Source: Methylorubrum rhodinum
Lineage (GTDB): Bacteria; Pseudomonadota; Alphaproteobacteria; Rhizobiales; Beijerinckiaceae
DNA length: 64,000 bases
Assembly (NCBI RefSeq): GCF_014199935.1
Contig: NZ_JACHOP010000002.1
Location: 392,071 to 456,070, forward strand
Reading direction: 5' to 3'
Positions 44,613 through 54,075 of the stretch are shown piece by piece. Made by a program: the position numbers and the translations under genes. The notes beneath the pieces are model-generated. The model did not search any database and had not been told where the DNA came from. It worked only from the letters and a program-made list of their open reading frames with translations. Each line of letters opens with the position of its first letter. Position 1 is the stretch's first letter.

Positions 44613-45587
44613 ATGAAGGCCCTGATGTGCACCCGGCTCGGCGGGCCGGAGGATCTGTCGATCGAGGATGTCGCCGATCCCGTGGCCGGACCCGGCGAGG
44701 CGCTGGTGCGGGTGAATGTCGCGGCGCTCAACTTCTTCGATACGCTCATCATCGCCGGCAAGTATCAGGTGAAGCCCGAACTGCCGTTCTCGCCGGGCGG
44801 CGAGGCCTGCGGGGTCGTCGAGGCCTTGGGCGAGGGCGTCGAGGAATTCGCCGTCGGCGACCGGGTGATGGTGCATGTCGGCTACGGCACCGCGCGCGCG
44901 CGCATCGCCGTCCCGGTGGCACGCCTCGCCCGCGTGCCGGACGGCGTCTCCGACGAGGTCGCGGCGGGGCTGTCGATCACCTACGGCACCACGCTGCACG
45001 CGCTGGCCGACCGCGCCCGCATGCAGTCGGGCGAGACGCTGGTGGTGCTCGGCGCCTCGGGTGGGGTCGGGCTCGCGGCGGTGGAACTCGGCAAGCTGCT
45101 CGGCGCCCGCGTGATCGCCTGCGCCTCCTCGCCGGAGAAGCTGGAAGTCGCCCGCGCCCACGGGGCCGACGAGCTGATCGATTACCGGGCCGACAACCTG
45201 CGCGAGGAACTGCGCCGGCTGGCGCCCGAGGGCGTCGATGTCGTCTACGACGCGGTCGGCGGCGATCTGGCCGAGCCGGCGATGCGGGCGCTCGGCTGGA
45301 AGGGCCGCTTCCTCGTGATCGGCTTCGCGGCGGGCGAGATCCCGAAATTCCCCCTCAACGTCATCATGCTCAAGGGCATCGACGTGCAGGGCGTCCACTG
45401 GGGCGCCTTCGTCGAGCGCGAGCCGGCGGCGCATCAGCGCAATCAGGCGCAGCTTCTCGCCTGGGCCGCGGAAGGCAGGCTGACCGTGAAGGTGCACGGC
45501 GTCTACCCGCTCGAAGCCTACGAGGAGGCGCTCGGCATCCTCAAGCGCCGCGAAGCGAGCGGCAAGGTGATCCTGAAAGTGAGCTGA
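44613..45587 (+). CDS. NADPH:quinone oxidoreductase family (zinc-free MDR)
   Basis: A 324-residue medium-chain dehydrogenase/reductase that binds NADPH. The start MKALMCTRLGG is typical; NFFDTLIIAGKYQ lies in the catalytic domain and the nucleotide-binding motif is VVLGASGGVGLAAVELGKLLGA. It lacks the zinc-binding residues, so it belongs with quinone oxidoreductase/enoyl reductase-like enzymes that reduce quinones or enones. ATG at 44613. Downstream it converges on ruvC through a triple-hairpin spacer. Confidence 0.9.
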   Translation: MKALMCTRLGGPEDLSIEDVADPVAGPGEALVRVNVAALNFFDTLIIAGKYQVKPELPFSPGGEACGVVEALGEGVEEFAVGDRVMVHVGYGTARARIAVPVARLARVPDGVSDEVAAGLSITYGTTLHALADRARMQSGETLVVLGASGGVGLAAVELGKLLGARVIACASSPEKLEVARAHGADELIDYRADNLREELRRLAPEGVDVVYDAVGGDLAEPAMRALGWKGRFLVIGFAAGEIPKFPLNVIMLKGIDVQGVHWGAFVEREPAAHQRNQAQLLAWAAEGRLTVKVHGVYPLEAYEEALGILKRREASGKVILKVS

Positions 45588-45604
45588 CGCCCCGTCATGG
45601 GTGT

Positions 45605-45673
45605 CCAGAGGGCAAGCCCTCTGGTGGGTCGTCAGGGCAAGGCCCTGACAATCTTGCAGGGTTTCACCCTGCA
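45605..45673. repeat. Three tandem stem-loops between quinone reductase and ruvC
   Basis: Three consecutive hairpins stand between two convergent genes: CCAGAGGG/CCCTCTGG (45605-45624), GTCAGGGC/GCCCTGAC (45631-45649) and TGCAGGG/CCCTGCA (45655-45673). They are similar in design but not in sequence. They may end transcription from both sides and resemble a known intergenic repeat style of Methylobacterium. Confidence 0.75.
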
Positions 45674-45697
45674 CCCGTCGAAACCCCTGACTTGGCG

Positions 45698-46264
45698 TCA
45701 GCCCTGCCTTGCCAGCGCCGCCGCGATGCGGGCCGCGCCGGGGCCGCTGCCCGCGGGCACGGCGTTGCGGCGGTCGATGGCGGCGCGGCCGCGATGGCTC
45801 GCGTGGGTGATCGCGATGGCCAGCGCATCGGCCGCGTCGGCCACCTTGAACTCGGCCTTGGGCAGCAGGAACCGCACCATCGCCTGGATCTGGACCTTCT
45901 CGGCATGGCCCGAGCCGGTCACGGTCTTCTTGACGAGGTTGGCGGCGTATTCCGCCACAGGCAGCCCGGCGAGCGCGGGCACCAGCAGGGCCACGGCGCG
46001 GGCGTGGCCGAGCTTGAGCGTCGCCTGCGCATCCTTGTTGACGAAGGTCTCCTCCACCGCGACCTCGTCGGGGCGGTGATCCCCGACGACGCGCGTCAGC
46101 CCCTCGTGCAACTCGCGCAGGCGCAGCGCCAGCGGCAGCTCGCCGTCGGAGGTCACGACCCCGCAAGCGAGGTAGGACAGCTTGGTCCCCCGCGCGACGA
46201 CGAGGCCCCAGCCGGTGCGGCGCAGGCCCGGATCGATGCCGAGGATGCGGACGTCGTCGCTCAT
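45698..46264 (-). CDS. ruvC: Crossover junction endodeoxyribonuclease RuvC
   Basis: A 188-residue Holliday-junction resolvase. The RNase H-like fold shows the catalytic acids in [14 protein letters not shown] (Asp), [10 protein letters not shown] (Glu) and [15 protein letters not shown] (Asp-Asp). RuvC cuts junctions held by RuvAB. ATG at 46264. Unlike the usual ruvCAB operon, ruvA is on the opposite strand after a YceI gene and ruvB is not in the window. Confidence 0.96.
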   Translation of the reverse strand: MSDDVRILGIDPGLRRTGWGLVVARGTKLSYLACGVVTSDGELPLALRLRELHEGLTRVVGDHRPDEVAVEETFVNKDAQATLKLGHARAVALLVPALAGLPVAEYAANLVKKTVTGSGHAEKVQIQAMVRFLLPKAEFKVADAADALAIAITHASHRGRAAIDRRNAVPAGSGPGAARIAAALARQG

Positions 46265-46509
46265 CGGAAGCTCCCGGCCCTGCGCCGCCGCGGCGCGCGA
46301 CCCTTGTGCGCACATATCGTGAACGAAGGGTTGCGGCAACGAAGTTGCCGGTTTCTTGGCTGGCCTCAAACGCCGGCGGCCGCGTCCGCGGCCTCAGGCT
46401 TCTCGCGCCGCTAGACGCCTCGGCTCACGCCGAGGCCGCTGCGCGGGGCGCTCTTCGCGCCCGGTCATACGGTGCTGCCGCGCGTTTCAGGCGGTGAACG
46501 TCCTGCTCT
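46265..46509. other. GC-rich palindromic spacer upstream of ruvC
   Basis: 245 bases without a gene. They contain GCGGCCGCGTCCGCGGCC and GCCTCGGCTCACGCCGAGGC, two snap-back palindromes, and CGCCGCTAGACGCCTCGGC, close to the phrase near 1500. The ruvC promoter must be here. Confidence 0.45.
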
Positions 46510-47142
46510 TCACTCCACCGCCTTGAATTCCCCCTCCAACCGCAAGGCCACCTCGTCGCCCAAAACCGGCAGGAAGGCGTTCACGCCGAACTCCGAGCGC
46601 TTGATCACCGCCCAGCCGTCGAAACCGACGGTGTAGAGCTTGTCGACCGGGTGGGGTCCGGCCTGGTTGAAGGTGGCGTCGAACGAGACGGGTTTCGCCA
46701 CGCCGCGCAGCGTCAGGGTGCCGTTGACGCGGGCGGTGGTCGGGCTCGTCGGCTCGACCGAGGAACTGACGAAGGTCGCCTCGGGGAACGCCTCGACGCT
46801 GAGGAAATCCGGCGCCTTGAGGTGGGCGTTGAGCTTTTCGTGCAGCGCATTGACGCTTCCCGTGGCGATCTTGACCGAGAGGCGGCTCTGGGCCGGCGCC
46901 TTCGGATCGAGGGTCAGCTCGCCCGTCACGTCGGTGAACTGGCCGTAATAGGTCGAGTAGCCGAGATGGCTCAGCGACCACGTGATCTTGCCGTGCGCCG
47001 TGTCGAGCCGGTAGCGCCCGGCCTTCACCTGTCCGGGATCCTTGGTGAGCGCGGCAGGAGCCTCCTGCTTGGCGTCCTGCGCCAGGACGGGCACCGAGAC
47101 GGCGCTCGCGAGGAGGAGGGCGGCGAGGAGCGTGCGCTTCAT
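46510..47142 (-). CDS. YceI family periplasmic protein
   Basis: A 210-residue exported lipocalin-like protein. The signal peptide is [17 protein letters not shown]; the mature protein has [20 protein letters not shown] and [24 protein letters not shown], the diagnostic YceI strands that bind isoprenoid-like ligands such as a polyprenyl chain. ATG at 47142. It lies between ruvC and ruvA. Confidence 0.92.
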   Translation of the reverse strand: MKRTLLAALLLASAVSVPVLAQDAKQEAPAALTKDPGQVKAGRYRLDTAHGKITWSLSHLGYSTYYGQFTDVTGELTLDPKAPAQSRLSVKIATGSVNALHEKLNAHLKAPDFLSVEAFPEATFVSSSVEPTSPTTARVNGTLTLRGVAKPVSFDATFNQAGPHPVDKLYTVGFDGWAVIKRSEFGVNAFLPVLGDEVALRLEGEFKAVE

Positions 47143-47245
47143 GCGGTCACCTTGTCGGTTGGGCCGCCCTGACGGATATGGCGTCCGGGCGGGCGCGGCA
47201 ACGAGGGGCCGGGCGCCGATCCTGACAATTGATCGGTGTCTGCGC

Positions 47246-47863
47246 ATGATCGGCAAACTCAAGGGCCTGGTGGATTCCTACGGCGAGGACTTCGTCATCC
47301 TCGACGTGAACGGCGTCGGCTACGTGGTGCACTGCTCCGCCCGCACGCTTCAGCGCCTGCCGCCGCCCGGCGAGGCCACGGATCTGGCCATCGAGACTCA
47401 TGTGCGCGAGGACATGATCCGCCTCTACGGCTTCCGCTCGGACGCGGAGCGGGAGTGGTTCCGCCTGCTCCAGACCGTGCAGGGGGTTGGCACCCGCGTC
47501 GCGCTCGGCGTGCTTTCGGTGCTGGAGCCCGGCGCGCTCGCCTCGGCCATCGCCACCGGCGACAAGGGCGCCATCGCCCGCGCCCCCGGCGTCGGCCCGC
47601 GGCTGGCCGCCCGGCTGGTCGCCGAACTCAAGGACAAGGCGCCGGCCTTCGCCCCCATCGATCCGGCGCTCATCGCGCTGACGGGAGCGGTGGAGGACCG
47701 CACCGCGCCCCAGCCGGTGGCGGATGCGATCTCGGCGCTGGTCAATCTCGGTTATCCCCAGGTTCAGGCCTCGGCGGCGATCGCCGCCGCGTTGAGGTCC
47801 GCGGGGGAGGGGGCGGAGGCGAAGGTCCTGATCCGGCTGGGCCTCAAGGAACTGGCTCGCTAG
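47246..47863 (+). CDS. ruvA: Holliday junction branch migration protein RuvA
   Basis: A 205-residue tetrameric junction-binding protein. The N-terminal OB fold begins [19 protein letters not shown], the two helix-hairpin-helix motifs include [18 protein letters not shown] and [19 protein letters not shown], and the C-terminal domain binds RuvB. No RuvB gene follows here. ATG at 47246. It ends near the convergent DUF3572 gene. Confidence 0.96.
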   Translation: MIGKLKGLVDSYGEDFVILDVNGVGYVVHCSARTLQRLPPPGEATDLAIETHVREDMIRLYGFRSDAEREWFRLLQTVQGVGTRVALGVLSVLEPGALASAIATGDKGAIARAPGVGPRLAARLVAELKDKAPAFAPIDPALIALTGAVEDRTAPQPVADAISALVNLGYPQVQASAAIAAALRSAGEGAEAKVLIRLGLKELAR

Positions 47864-47898
47864 CCAGCGCCCGCCGATCCTCGCAAAAATTGTTCTGT

Positions 47899-48195
47899 TC
47901 AGAAGCCGTCGTCGAAGGGCGGCGGCTGCAGCCGCTGCCAAGCCGCGGCGATCCGTTCCGGCTTCACGTCGAGGGTCCGCGCGCAGGCGAGCAGCCGCGG
48001 CTCGTCGCCCATCACGTGGTCGAGGACGGCGGCGAGGAAACCCGGATCGCGGGCGCTCTCGCGGAGCGTGCCGGGATCGAGGCCGCTCTCGACGACGAAG
48101 CGGGTGAGCCGCTCGTCGTCGTCCGCCAGCCATCCCAGCACTTCGACCGCGAGACGTTCGCCTCCGGCATCCGTATGATCAAGTTTGCGTTTCAT
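47899..48195 (-). CDS. DUF3572 family protein
   Basis: A 98-residue helical protein ([52 protein letters not shown]) matching DUF3572, common next to divK in alphaproteobacteria. The ATG at 48195 is used (a TTG precedes it). Divergent from divK; function unknown. Confidence 0.82.
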   Translation of the reverse strand: MKRKLDHTDAGGERLAVEVLGWLADDDERLTRFVVESGLDPGTLRESARDPGFLAAVLDHVMGDEPRLLACARTLDVKPERIAAAWQRLQPPPFDDGF

Positions 48196-48272
48196 CAACG
48201 AGTAGCAGTTTAAAGAGAGTTCGAGGGCTGTGCCGGATGACGGAGCGCGGTCGGACCGCCTCGGAGCAGGTC

Positions 48273-48653
48273 ATGAAGAAAACCGTTCTCATCGTTGAGG
48301 ACAACGAGCTCAACATGAAGCTCTTCAACGACCTGCTGGAGGCGCACGGCTACGCGACCCTGAAGACCGCCAACGGCATCGAGGCGATCGAGCTGGCCCG
48401 CGCCCACCATCCCGACCTGATCCTCATGGACATCCAGCTGCCCGAGGTGTCGGGGCTGGAGGTGACCAAGTGGCTCAAGGACGACGACGACCTGCGCGAC
48501 ATCCCCGTCATCGCCATCACCGCCTTCGCGATGAAGGGCGACGAGGAGCGCATACGCGAAGGCGGCTGCGAGGCCTACCTCTCGAAGCCGATCTCGGTCG
48601 CGAAGTTTTTGGCAACGGTTCGTCGGTACATTGGCGAGGACGGCGCCGCCTGA
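48273..48653 (+). CDS. divK: Single-domain response regulator DivK
   Basis: A 126-residue receiver protein that in Caulobacter and relatives is phosphorylated by DivJ and PleC and controls CtrA. The phosphoacceptor Asp is in [13 protein letters not shown]; Lys in AYLSKPIS and Thr in AITAFAM complete the active site, and [12 protein letters not shown] is the DivK start. ATG at 48273. pleD follows 48 bases later. Confidence 0.95.
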   Translation: MKKTVLIVEDNELNMKLFNDLLEAHGYATLKTANGIEAIELARAHHPDLILMDIQLPEVSGLEVTKWLKDDDDLRDIPVIAITAFAMKGDEERIREGGCEAYLSKPISVAKFLATVRRYIGEDGAA

Positions 48654-48701
48654 TTCTCCCGAGGTGACCCGGGCGGCTGTCGGCCGCGCAGCGGAGGAAC
48701 G

Positions 48702-50075
48702 ATGTCGGCCCGCGTCCTGATCGTAGACGATCTCTATCCGAACGTGCGGCTGCTCGAGACGAAGCTGTCGCTCGAATATTTCGACGTCGTGGTCGCGATG
48801 AACGGGCCCGACGCCTTGGCGATCTGCGAGCGCGGCGCCTGCGACGTGGTCCTGCTCGACGTGATGATGCCGGGCATGGACGGCTTCGAGGTCTGCCGCC
48901 GCCTGAAATCGAACCCCGACACCGCCCACCTGCCGGTGGTGATCGTCACCGCCCTCGACCAGCCCGCCGACCGCCTGCGCGGGTTGGATGCCGGCGCCGA
49001 CGACTTCCTCACCAAGCCCATCGACGACACCGCCCTGATGACGCGGGTGCGCAGCCTCGTGCGGCTGAAGGCGGTGACCGACGAACTGCGATCCCGCGCG
49101 CTCGCCACCCGCGCGCTCGGCGGGATCGATCCGCTGGCGCTCGCCGCCGCCGATACCGGCGAGGGGGCCAACATCCTCCTCGTCGAGGACCGGGCCAGCG
49201 CGATCGACCGGATCGGCACGGCCCTCTCGCAGCATCATCGGGTCACGGTGGAGACCGATCCGCACCGGGCCCTGGTGCTGGCGCCCGACGGCGGCTTCGA
49301 GGTCGCGCTGGTCAGCCTCGACCTCGAAGGCTTCGACGGCCTGCGCCTGTGCAGCCAGCTCCGCTCGCTCGACCGCACCCGCAACCTCTCGCTTATCATG
49401 CTGGGCGAGATGGGCGAGAAGACCCGCATCACCCGCGGGCTCGATTTCGGCGTGAACGACTACCTGCTGCGCCCGATCGACCGCAACGAGCTGGTGGCGC
49501 GGGTGCGCACCCAGGTGCGCCGTCGCCGCTTCACCGAGACCCTGCGCGGCGCGCTCCAGGCCTCGATGGAACTCGCCGTCACCGACGACCTCACCGGCCT
49601 GCACAACCGGCGCTACCTCGACCGGCAGATCGGCACCGTCTTCGGCGACGCAATGCTGCACCAGAAGGGGCTCGCCTGCCTGCTCCTCGACATCGACCGC
49701 TTCAAGCTGATCAACGACACCTGGGGGCACGAGGCCGGCGACGAGGTGCTGCGGGCGTTTGCCGAGCGCATCCGCCAGCAGGTGCGGCCGATGGACATCC
49801 TGGCCCGCTACGGCGGCGAGGAGATCGTGATGGTGGTGCCCGGCGTCGACCTGCCGGAGGCGCAGGCCATCGCCGAGCGCGTCCGCGAGCGCGTCGAGGC
49901 CGCGCCCTTCGCCGTCCAGCGCGGCACCCGCGACATCCCGGTCACCGTCTCGATCGGCGTCGCCGTGCGCCGCTCGACCGACGCCAGCCCCGCCGACATG
50001 CTGGGCCGCGCCGACGCGGCGCTGTATCGGGCGAAGTCCGCCGGACGCAATCGCGTGGAGGCGGCGGCGGCTTGA
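48702..50075 (+). CDS. pleD: Diguanylate cyclase response regulator PleD
   Basis: A 457-residue protein with two receiver domains and a GGDEF domain. The first receiver has the acceptor Asp in DVVLLDVMMPGMDG; the second (about 150-270) has lost the usual Asp context and serves as an adaptor. The active site is GGEE at residue 371, and RPMD (362-365) is the allosteric c-di-GMP inhibition site. PleD makes c-di-GMP during polar development. A PilZ-type receptor is encoded at 60370. Confidence 0.95.
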   Translation: MSARVLIVDDLYPNVRLLETKLSLEYFDVVVAMNGPDALAICERGACDVVLLDVMMPGMDGFEVCRRLKSNPDTAHLPVVIVTALDQPADRLRGLDAGADDFLTKPIDDTALMTRVRSLVRLKAVTDELRSRALATRALGGIDPLALAAADTGEGANILLVEDRASAIDRIGTALSQHHRVTVETDPHRALVLAPDGGFEVALVSLDLEGFDGLRLCSQLRSLDRTRNLSLIMLGEMGEKTRITRGLDFGVNDYLLRPIDRNELVARVRTQVRRRRFTETLRGALQASMELAVTDDLTGLHNRRYLDRQIGTVFGDAMLHQKGLACLLLDIDRFKLINDTWGHEAGDEVLRAFAERIRQQVRPMDILARYGGEEIVMVVPGVDLPEAQAIAERVRERVEAAPFAVQRGTRDIPVTVSIGVAVRRSTDASPADMLGRADAALYRAKSAGRNRVEAAAA

Positions 50076-50118
50076 GGCGCTCGAACGCGCTTTGAAGCGC
50101 GAAGGATAAGGCGCCATT

Positions 50119-50170
50119 CCCCTCTCTCGCCCGCTCTGCGGGCACCCTCTCCCGCAGAGGGGAGAGGGTG
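50119..50170. repeat. CCCTCTCC-type hairpin repeat after pleD
   Basis: CCCCTCTCTCGCCCGC followed by TCTGCGGGCACCCTCTCC and CGCAGAGGGGAGAGGG. Arms CCCTCTC/GAGAGGG and GCCCGC/GCGGGC form a two-part hairpin, probably a terminator for pleD. Confidence 0.6.
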
Positions 50171-50212
50171 ATTCGCGCTGTCGATCGACGAACAGGTGTT
50201 TTGGCGCGCGGC

Positions 50213-50368
50213 TCAGCCCGCGCCCGGATCGGTCTCGTCGCCCTGGCCCGGATCGCCGGGCTTGCCGTCGGTCTTCTCGTTCGGGTCCTTGACCGCGTCG
50301 GGCGCGGTGTTGGCGGGTTTCTCGCGCTCTCCGCCGTCCTTGTCCGAATCCCTGTCGCGCTCGCTCAT
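50213..50368 (-). CDS. Hydrophilic, disordered small protein
   Basis: A 51-residue protein composed almost entirely of Asp, Glu, Lys, Gly and Pro (MSERDRDSDKDGGEREKP; KTDGKPGDPGQGDETD). No fold is expected. It follows two other hydrophilic proteins on the same strand, with a spacer of 37 bases. Possibly a stress/desiccation-related protein by composition only. Confidence 0.5.
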   Translation of the reverse strand: MSERDRDSDKDGGEREKPANTAPDAVKDPNEKTDGKPGDPGQGDETDPGAG

Positions 50369-50405
50369 CGGCCCATCTCCCTCGTCTGACGTCACGAACG
50401 CCGTC

Positions 50406-50732
50406 TCACGACCGTTTGGCCCGGTCCGGATCGCCCGCGATCGGCTCGCCCTCGCGCGGGCCGGCCGAAGCCTTGCGGTCGGAATGGCCGCCGGAGGAGC
50501 CGCCGATGGCGGGCGGCGTACGGCCTTCCTCGGCGCTGTCCGTGCCCTTTGCCCACTCGCCCGTCCGCTCCTCGTCGGAGCGCCCGCCCGAGCCCTGCCC
50601 GGTGATCGCCGCCTGCTGCGGCGTCTGATGGCCGCCGCCGGCCGGGCTAGGCCCGCGGGAGCCCACCGCATCCTCCGGCTTGCGGGTGCCGACGTTGCTC
50701 AGATCCTCGTCGGGGCGGTTCTCGTTACCCAT
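50406..50732 (-). CDS. Hydrophilic, disordered protein
   Basis: A 108-residue protein rich in Gly, Ser, Glu, Arg and Asp, with no hydrophobic core (MGNENRPDEDLSNVGTRKPED; GQGSGGRSDEERTGEWAKG). Its ATG (50732) overlaps the end of the upstream gene by eight bases, so translation is coupled. Composition resembles the KGG-type stress-protein class, but no clear match. Function unknown. Confidence 0.55.
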   Translation of the reverse strand: MGNENRPDEDLSNVGTRKPEDAVGSRGPSPAGGGHQTPQQAAITGQGSGGRSDEERTGEWAKGTDSAEEGRTPPAIGGSSGGHSDRKASAGPREGEPIAGDPDRAKRS

Positions 50733-51081
50733 GACGGCCTCCCTGGCGCGGCGGCTCCTCGCTGCCGATGGCGGCGGTGGCGCGCTCGATCGCCTCTTCG
50801 GCCTTGGCGTCCGGCTTGGGGCCGTTCGTCGGATCGGAGATGCGGCGCAGGTTCTCCGGCGGGGTCTCGGCCTCGGTCTGGTCGGTCGCGTCCTGGCCCG
50901 GCGTGCCGGAGGCGATGCGCGCGGCTTCCGCCGTCCCGTCCGGGTTGCCCTTGAGCTCGGCCTGGGTCCGCGACGGGATGCCGACATCGAGTGGCGAGGC
51001 CGTGCCGAAATCCTGGCCGTTGCGGTCCGCGGTGGCGTCGAAGTCCTTCAGCGACGGCCGGGTGCGGTCGGTGTCGGTCAT
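50725..51081 (-). CDS. Hydrophilic hypothetical protein
   Basis: A 118-residue soluble protein, hydrophilic and acidic (RPSLKDFDATADRNGQDFGT; KAEEAIERATAAIGSEEPPRQ). Its ATG at 51081 follows GGAGATC. First gene of a three-gene hydrophilic set; cysK lies upstream on the same strand with terminator hairpins in between. Confidence 0.6.
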   Translation of the reverse strand: MTDTDRTRPSLKDFDATADRNGQDFGTASPLDVGIPSRTQAELKGNPDGTAEAARIASGTPGQDATDQTEAETPPENLRRISDPTNGPKPDAKAEEAIERATAAIGSEEPPRQGGRHG

Positions 51082-51132
51082 GGATGATCTCCTCGGATTC
51101 GCCGGGACAACCGTCCGGGAACCCGAGGAGTT

Positions 51133-51179
51133 GCGGCAACTCGGAGAGTTGCCGCGCGGGCCCTGCGACAGGCCCGCGC
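51133..51179. terminator. Two hairpins downstream of cysK
   Basis: GCGGCAACTC-GGA-GAGTTGCCGC (51133-51155) and GCGCGGGCC...GGCCCGCGC (51154-51179) are perfect hairpins after the cysK stop. They end cysK and separate it from the hydrophilic set. Confidence 0.7.
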
Positions 51180-51197
51180 CGTTGCGCTGGAAAAAAA

Positions 51198-52163
<966 letters not shown>

Positions 52164-52404
52164 GGCTGTCCACTCCCTGGGCGGCGAAATCGAGGGAGCC
52201 GGGGGACCTCACGGCGCGTCGCTCAAGCACCGATCCGCCCCGGCTCGCCGGGGCAGGGCTGTAGCCGATTTCCCAAGGAGCGTCGAGGTTTACCGGATCT
52301 GGACGGGGACTATCCGTCTTCGAGCGAGGGCGGAGAATTCTCTTCTCCCGCCGGCCGTTGCGACGACAACAATGTCATCCGGCCGATCCGGGAAAAGGCC
52401 GGTC

Positions 52405-52593
52405 TCAGGCTGGCCCGAGGGCGGCGGCGAGCACCAGGAGGGCGATGGCCGCGCTGGTGGCCCAGGCGGCGAGCAGGGCGGCGCCCTCGTGATGGGCGCG
52501 CATGAAGTCGTAGCGCGGCAACGCGACCGTGTGCGGCACCACCTTCGGCACCACCCTGGGTCTCTGGCGCTGGTGAACCCGGCCGATCCGCAT
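52405..52593 (-). CDS. Small membrane protein
   Basis: A 62-residue protein with one C-terminal membrane segment (ALLAAWATSAAIALLVLAAAL) and a basic N terminus (MRIGRVHQRQRPRVVPK). GGAGGA lies at the right distance from the ATG at 52593, supporting expression. No family recognised. Confidence 0.5.
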   Translation of the reverse strand: MRIGRVHQRQRPRVVPKVVPHTVALPRYDFMRAHHEGAALLAAWATSAAIALLVLAAALGPA

Positions 52594-52730
52594 CCCGTCC
52601 TCCGCTGGAGACCGGCCGCGCGAGGGGCGCGACCGGTTGCGGGTTCAGGAAACGGCCGGGACGACTGACGAGGAATGAATCCGCGGAGGCGACCGCGGAT
52701 CGTCGTCAACGGCGCGTTAAGCCGGTGCGC

Positions 52731-53231
52731 TCAAAGGGTGCGATCGAAGCGCAGCTCGCCGTTCTGGGTGCGGATCACGAGCTGCGAGCCGACCAGATCC
52801 CAGGCGCCGGAGGTGCGCAGCGCGATCAGGAAGGCCTGCTCGGTGGCGGCCAGACCCTTGTCGCAGCTCTTCTTGGTGATCGCGAGGGGGCCGACCGCGA
52901 GGTGCTGCTCGCGCAGGGGGAAGGCGGTCGCCGTGAAGGTGTTGCAGCCGCCGTAGCCACGGGCGCGGTACTGGCTGTCGATGATGAAGGTCGGGCGGTC
53001 GTTGCCGTTGAACGGCTTGCCGTTGAGGCTGACGGCGGTCCAGGTGGCGCCGAGCGGGAACATCTTCTCCTGGGCCTTGGCCCCGGGGACGTATTGCGGC
53101 TTCTTCTCCTGGGTCCGCCCGCCCTGGCCGAAGCCGGTGATCTGGTTGGTTCCCTGCGCCAGGGTCGGCCCGGCAGCCAGCGCGGCGACGGCGACCACGC
53201 CGGCCAGCGCGGCGGTCAGCTTCCTGTTCAT
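52731..53231 (-). CDS. META domain-containing exported protein
   Basis: A 166-residue protein with signal peptide AALAGVVAVAALAAGPTLAQ and a META domain (WTAVSLNGKPFN; RARGYGGCNTFTATAF; KKSCDKGLAATEQAFL), related to HslJ. Two Cys (GGCN and KSCD) may form a disulfide. META proteins are envelope-associated and sometimes stress- or antibiotic-linked. ATG at 53231. Confidence 0.85.
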   Translation of the reverse strand: MNRKLTAALAGVVAVAALAAGPTLAQGTNQITGFGQGGRTQEKKPQYVPGAKAQEKMFPLGATWTAVSLNGKPFNGNDRPTFIIDSQYRARGYGGCNTFTATAFPLREQHLAVGPLAITKKSCDKGLAATEQAFLIALRTSGAWDLVGSQLVIRTQNGELRFDRTL

Positions 53232-53466
53232 GTCCTAAAACCCCCTCTCGCTCGGCGGCCTCGCCCGTCCCGTGCGGACTGTTTCGCACGCATCAGCGCA
53301 AGCCTCGGCCGGATCGCTGCACGGGACGACTCGCGCATCCGGCGGCGGCGGAACGGGGAATCGTCAGAGATTCAAGCACAATTATGGTCGCGGGCCCCGT
53401 CCCCGCCGCCCTCCACCGGTGCCGGCGTCTCAAGGCGGTGCGCCGGGACGGTCCGGAGCCTCGATC

Positions 53467-53526
53467 GGGCCTTCTCGCGGGCCTTCTCGCGGGCCTTCTC
53501 GCGGGCTTTCTCGCCGGCTTTCTCGC
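53467..53526. repeat. Tandem 12-bp repeats
   Basis: Five head-to-tail units of GGGCCTTCTCGC (first three exact, the last two with one or two changes) in a non-coding stretch upstream of the small HTH gene. A short tandem repeat in phase with three could serve as a length-variable spacer. Confidence 0.7.
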
Positions 53527-53594
53527 GGGCGGGCCGAAACGATCGGCCCGCCCGATCGGTTGTTCAAGTGGCCCGAGCCCGCGCGGCGCGGGCG

Positions 53595-53951
53595 ATGGAC
53601 CGACGGCAACGGGAGAGCGGCTTGACGGGATCGGACGAAGCGGGCGCGAAGGGGTATGGCGGCGGCGACCTCAACACGATCGGGCCGGGCCAGTCGCGGG
53701 CGGCGCGCGGCCTGCTCGGCTGGAGCGCGGCGGACCTCGCCCGCGCCTCCGGCCTCGACGAGGGTTTCGTGACCGGCTTCGAGGCCGGCACCGGCGATCC
53801 GGCCTCGGGCCAGGTCGAGGCCCTGCGCAGCGCGCTGATGCGGGAGGGCGTGGTCTTCACGGAGGGCGACGGCGTGCGCCTCTCCGGCCGCCAGAAGGGT
53901 GGTGACGAGGGCACCCGGCTCGGCGACCTGACGACGGAAAACGATCGCTGA
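53595..53951 (+). CDS. Small HTH (XRE-like) DNA-binding protein
   Basis: A 118-residue protein. SRAARGLLGWSAADLARASG and DEGFVTGFEAGTGDPASGQVEALRSAL fit the first part of an XRE/Cro-type helix-turn-helix, and VVFTEGDGVRLSGR ends it. ATG at 53595 is chosen; the first 20 residues are unusual. Its stop overlaps the end of a 120-bp repeat element. Target unknown. Confidence 0.6.
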   Translation: MDRRQRESGLTGSDEAGAKGYGGGDLNTIGPGQSRAARGLLGWSAADLARASGLDEGFVTGFEAGTGDPASGQVEALRSALMREGVVFTEGDGVRLSGRQKGGDEGTRLGDLTTENDR

Positions 53952-54068
53952 TACCAAGTTGCACGGACCATGACCGATGGTCCTGTTCCGTACGTCCGGC
54001 GGACGGCCGCCGCCGCGCAGGCGCGCGGGCAAGCGGCGATGAGTCATGATCATCGCCGATTGGTATGA
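53949..54068. repeat. 120-bp element with terminal inverted repeats (MITE-like), copy A
   Basis: Flanked by TGATACCAA (53949-53957) and its near-exact reverse complement TTGGTATGA (54060-54068). The inside contains a hairpin and GC-rich palindromes. A related sequence in reverse orientation is at 57525-57650; 30 of 32 bases match at 53974-54005 against 57592-57623. Confidence 0.65.
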
Positions 54069-54075
54069 GAGGGCT

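Noticed and set aside
48196..48272. CtrA-binding site upstream of divK
   Set aside because: TTTAAAGAGAGTTC resembles a half-site only; the second TTAA half is missing.
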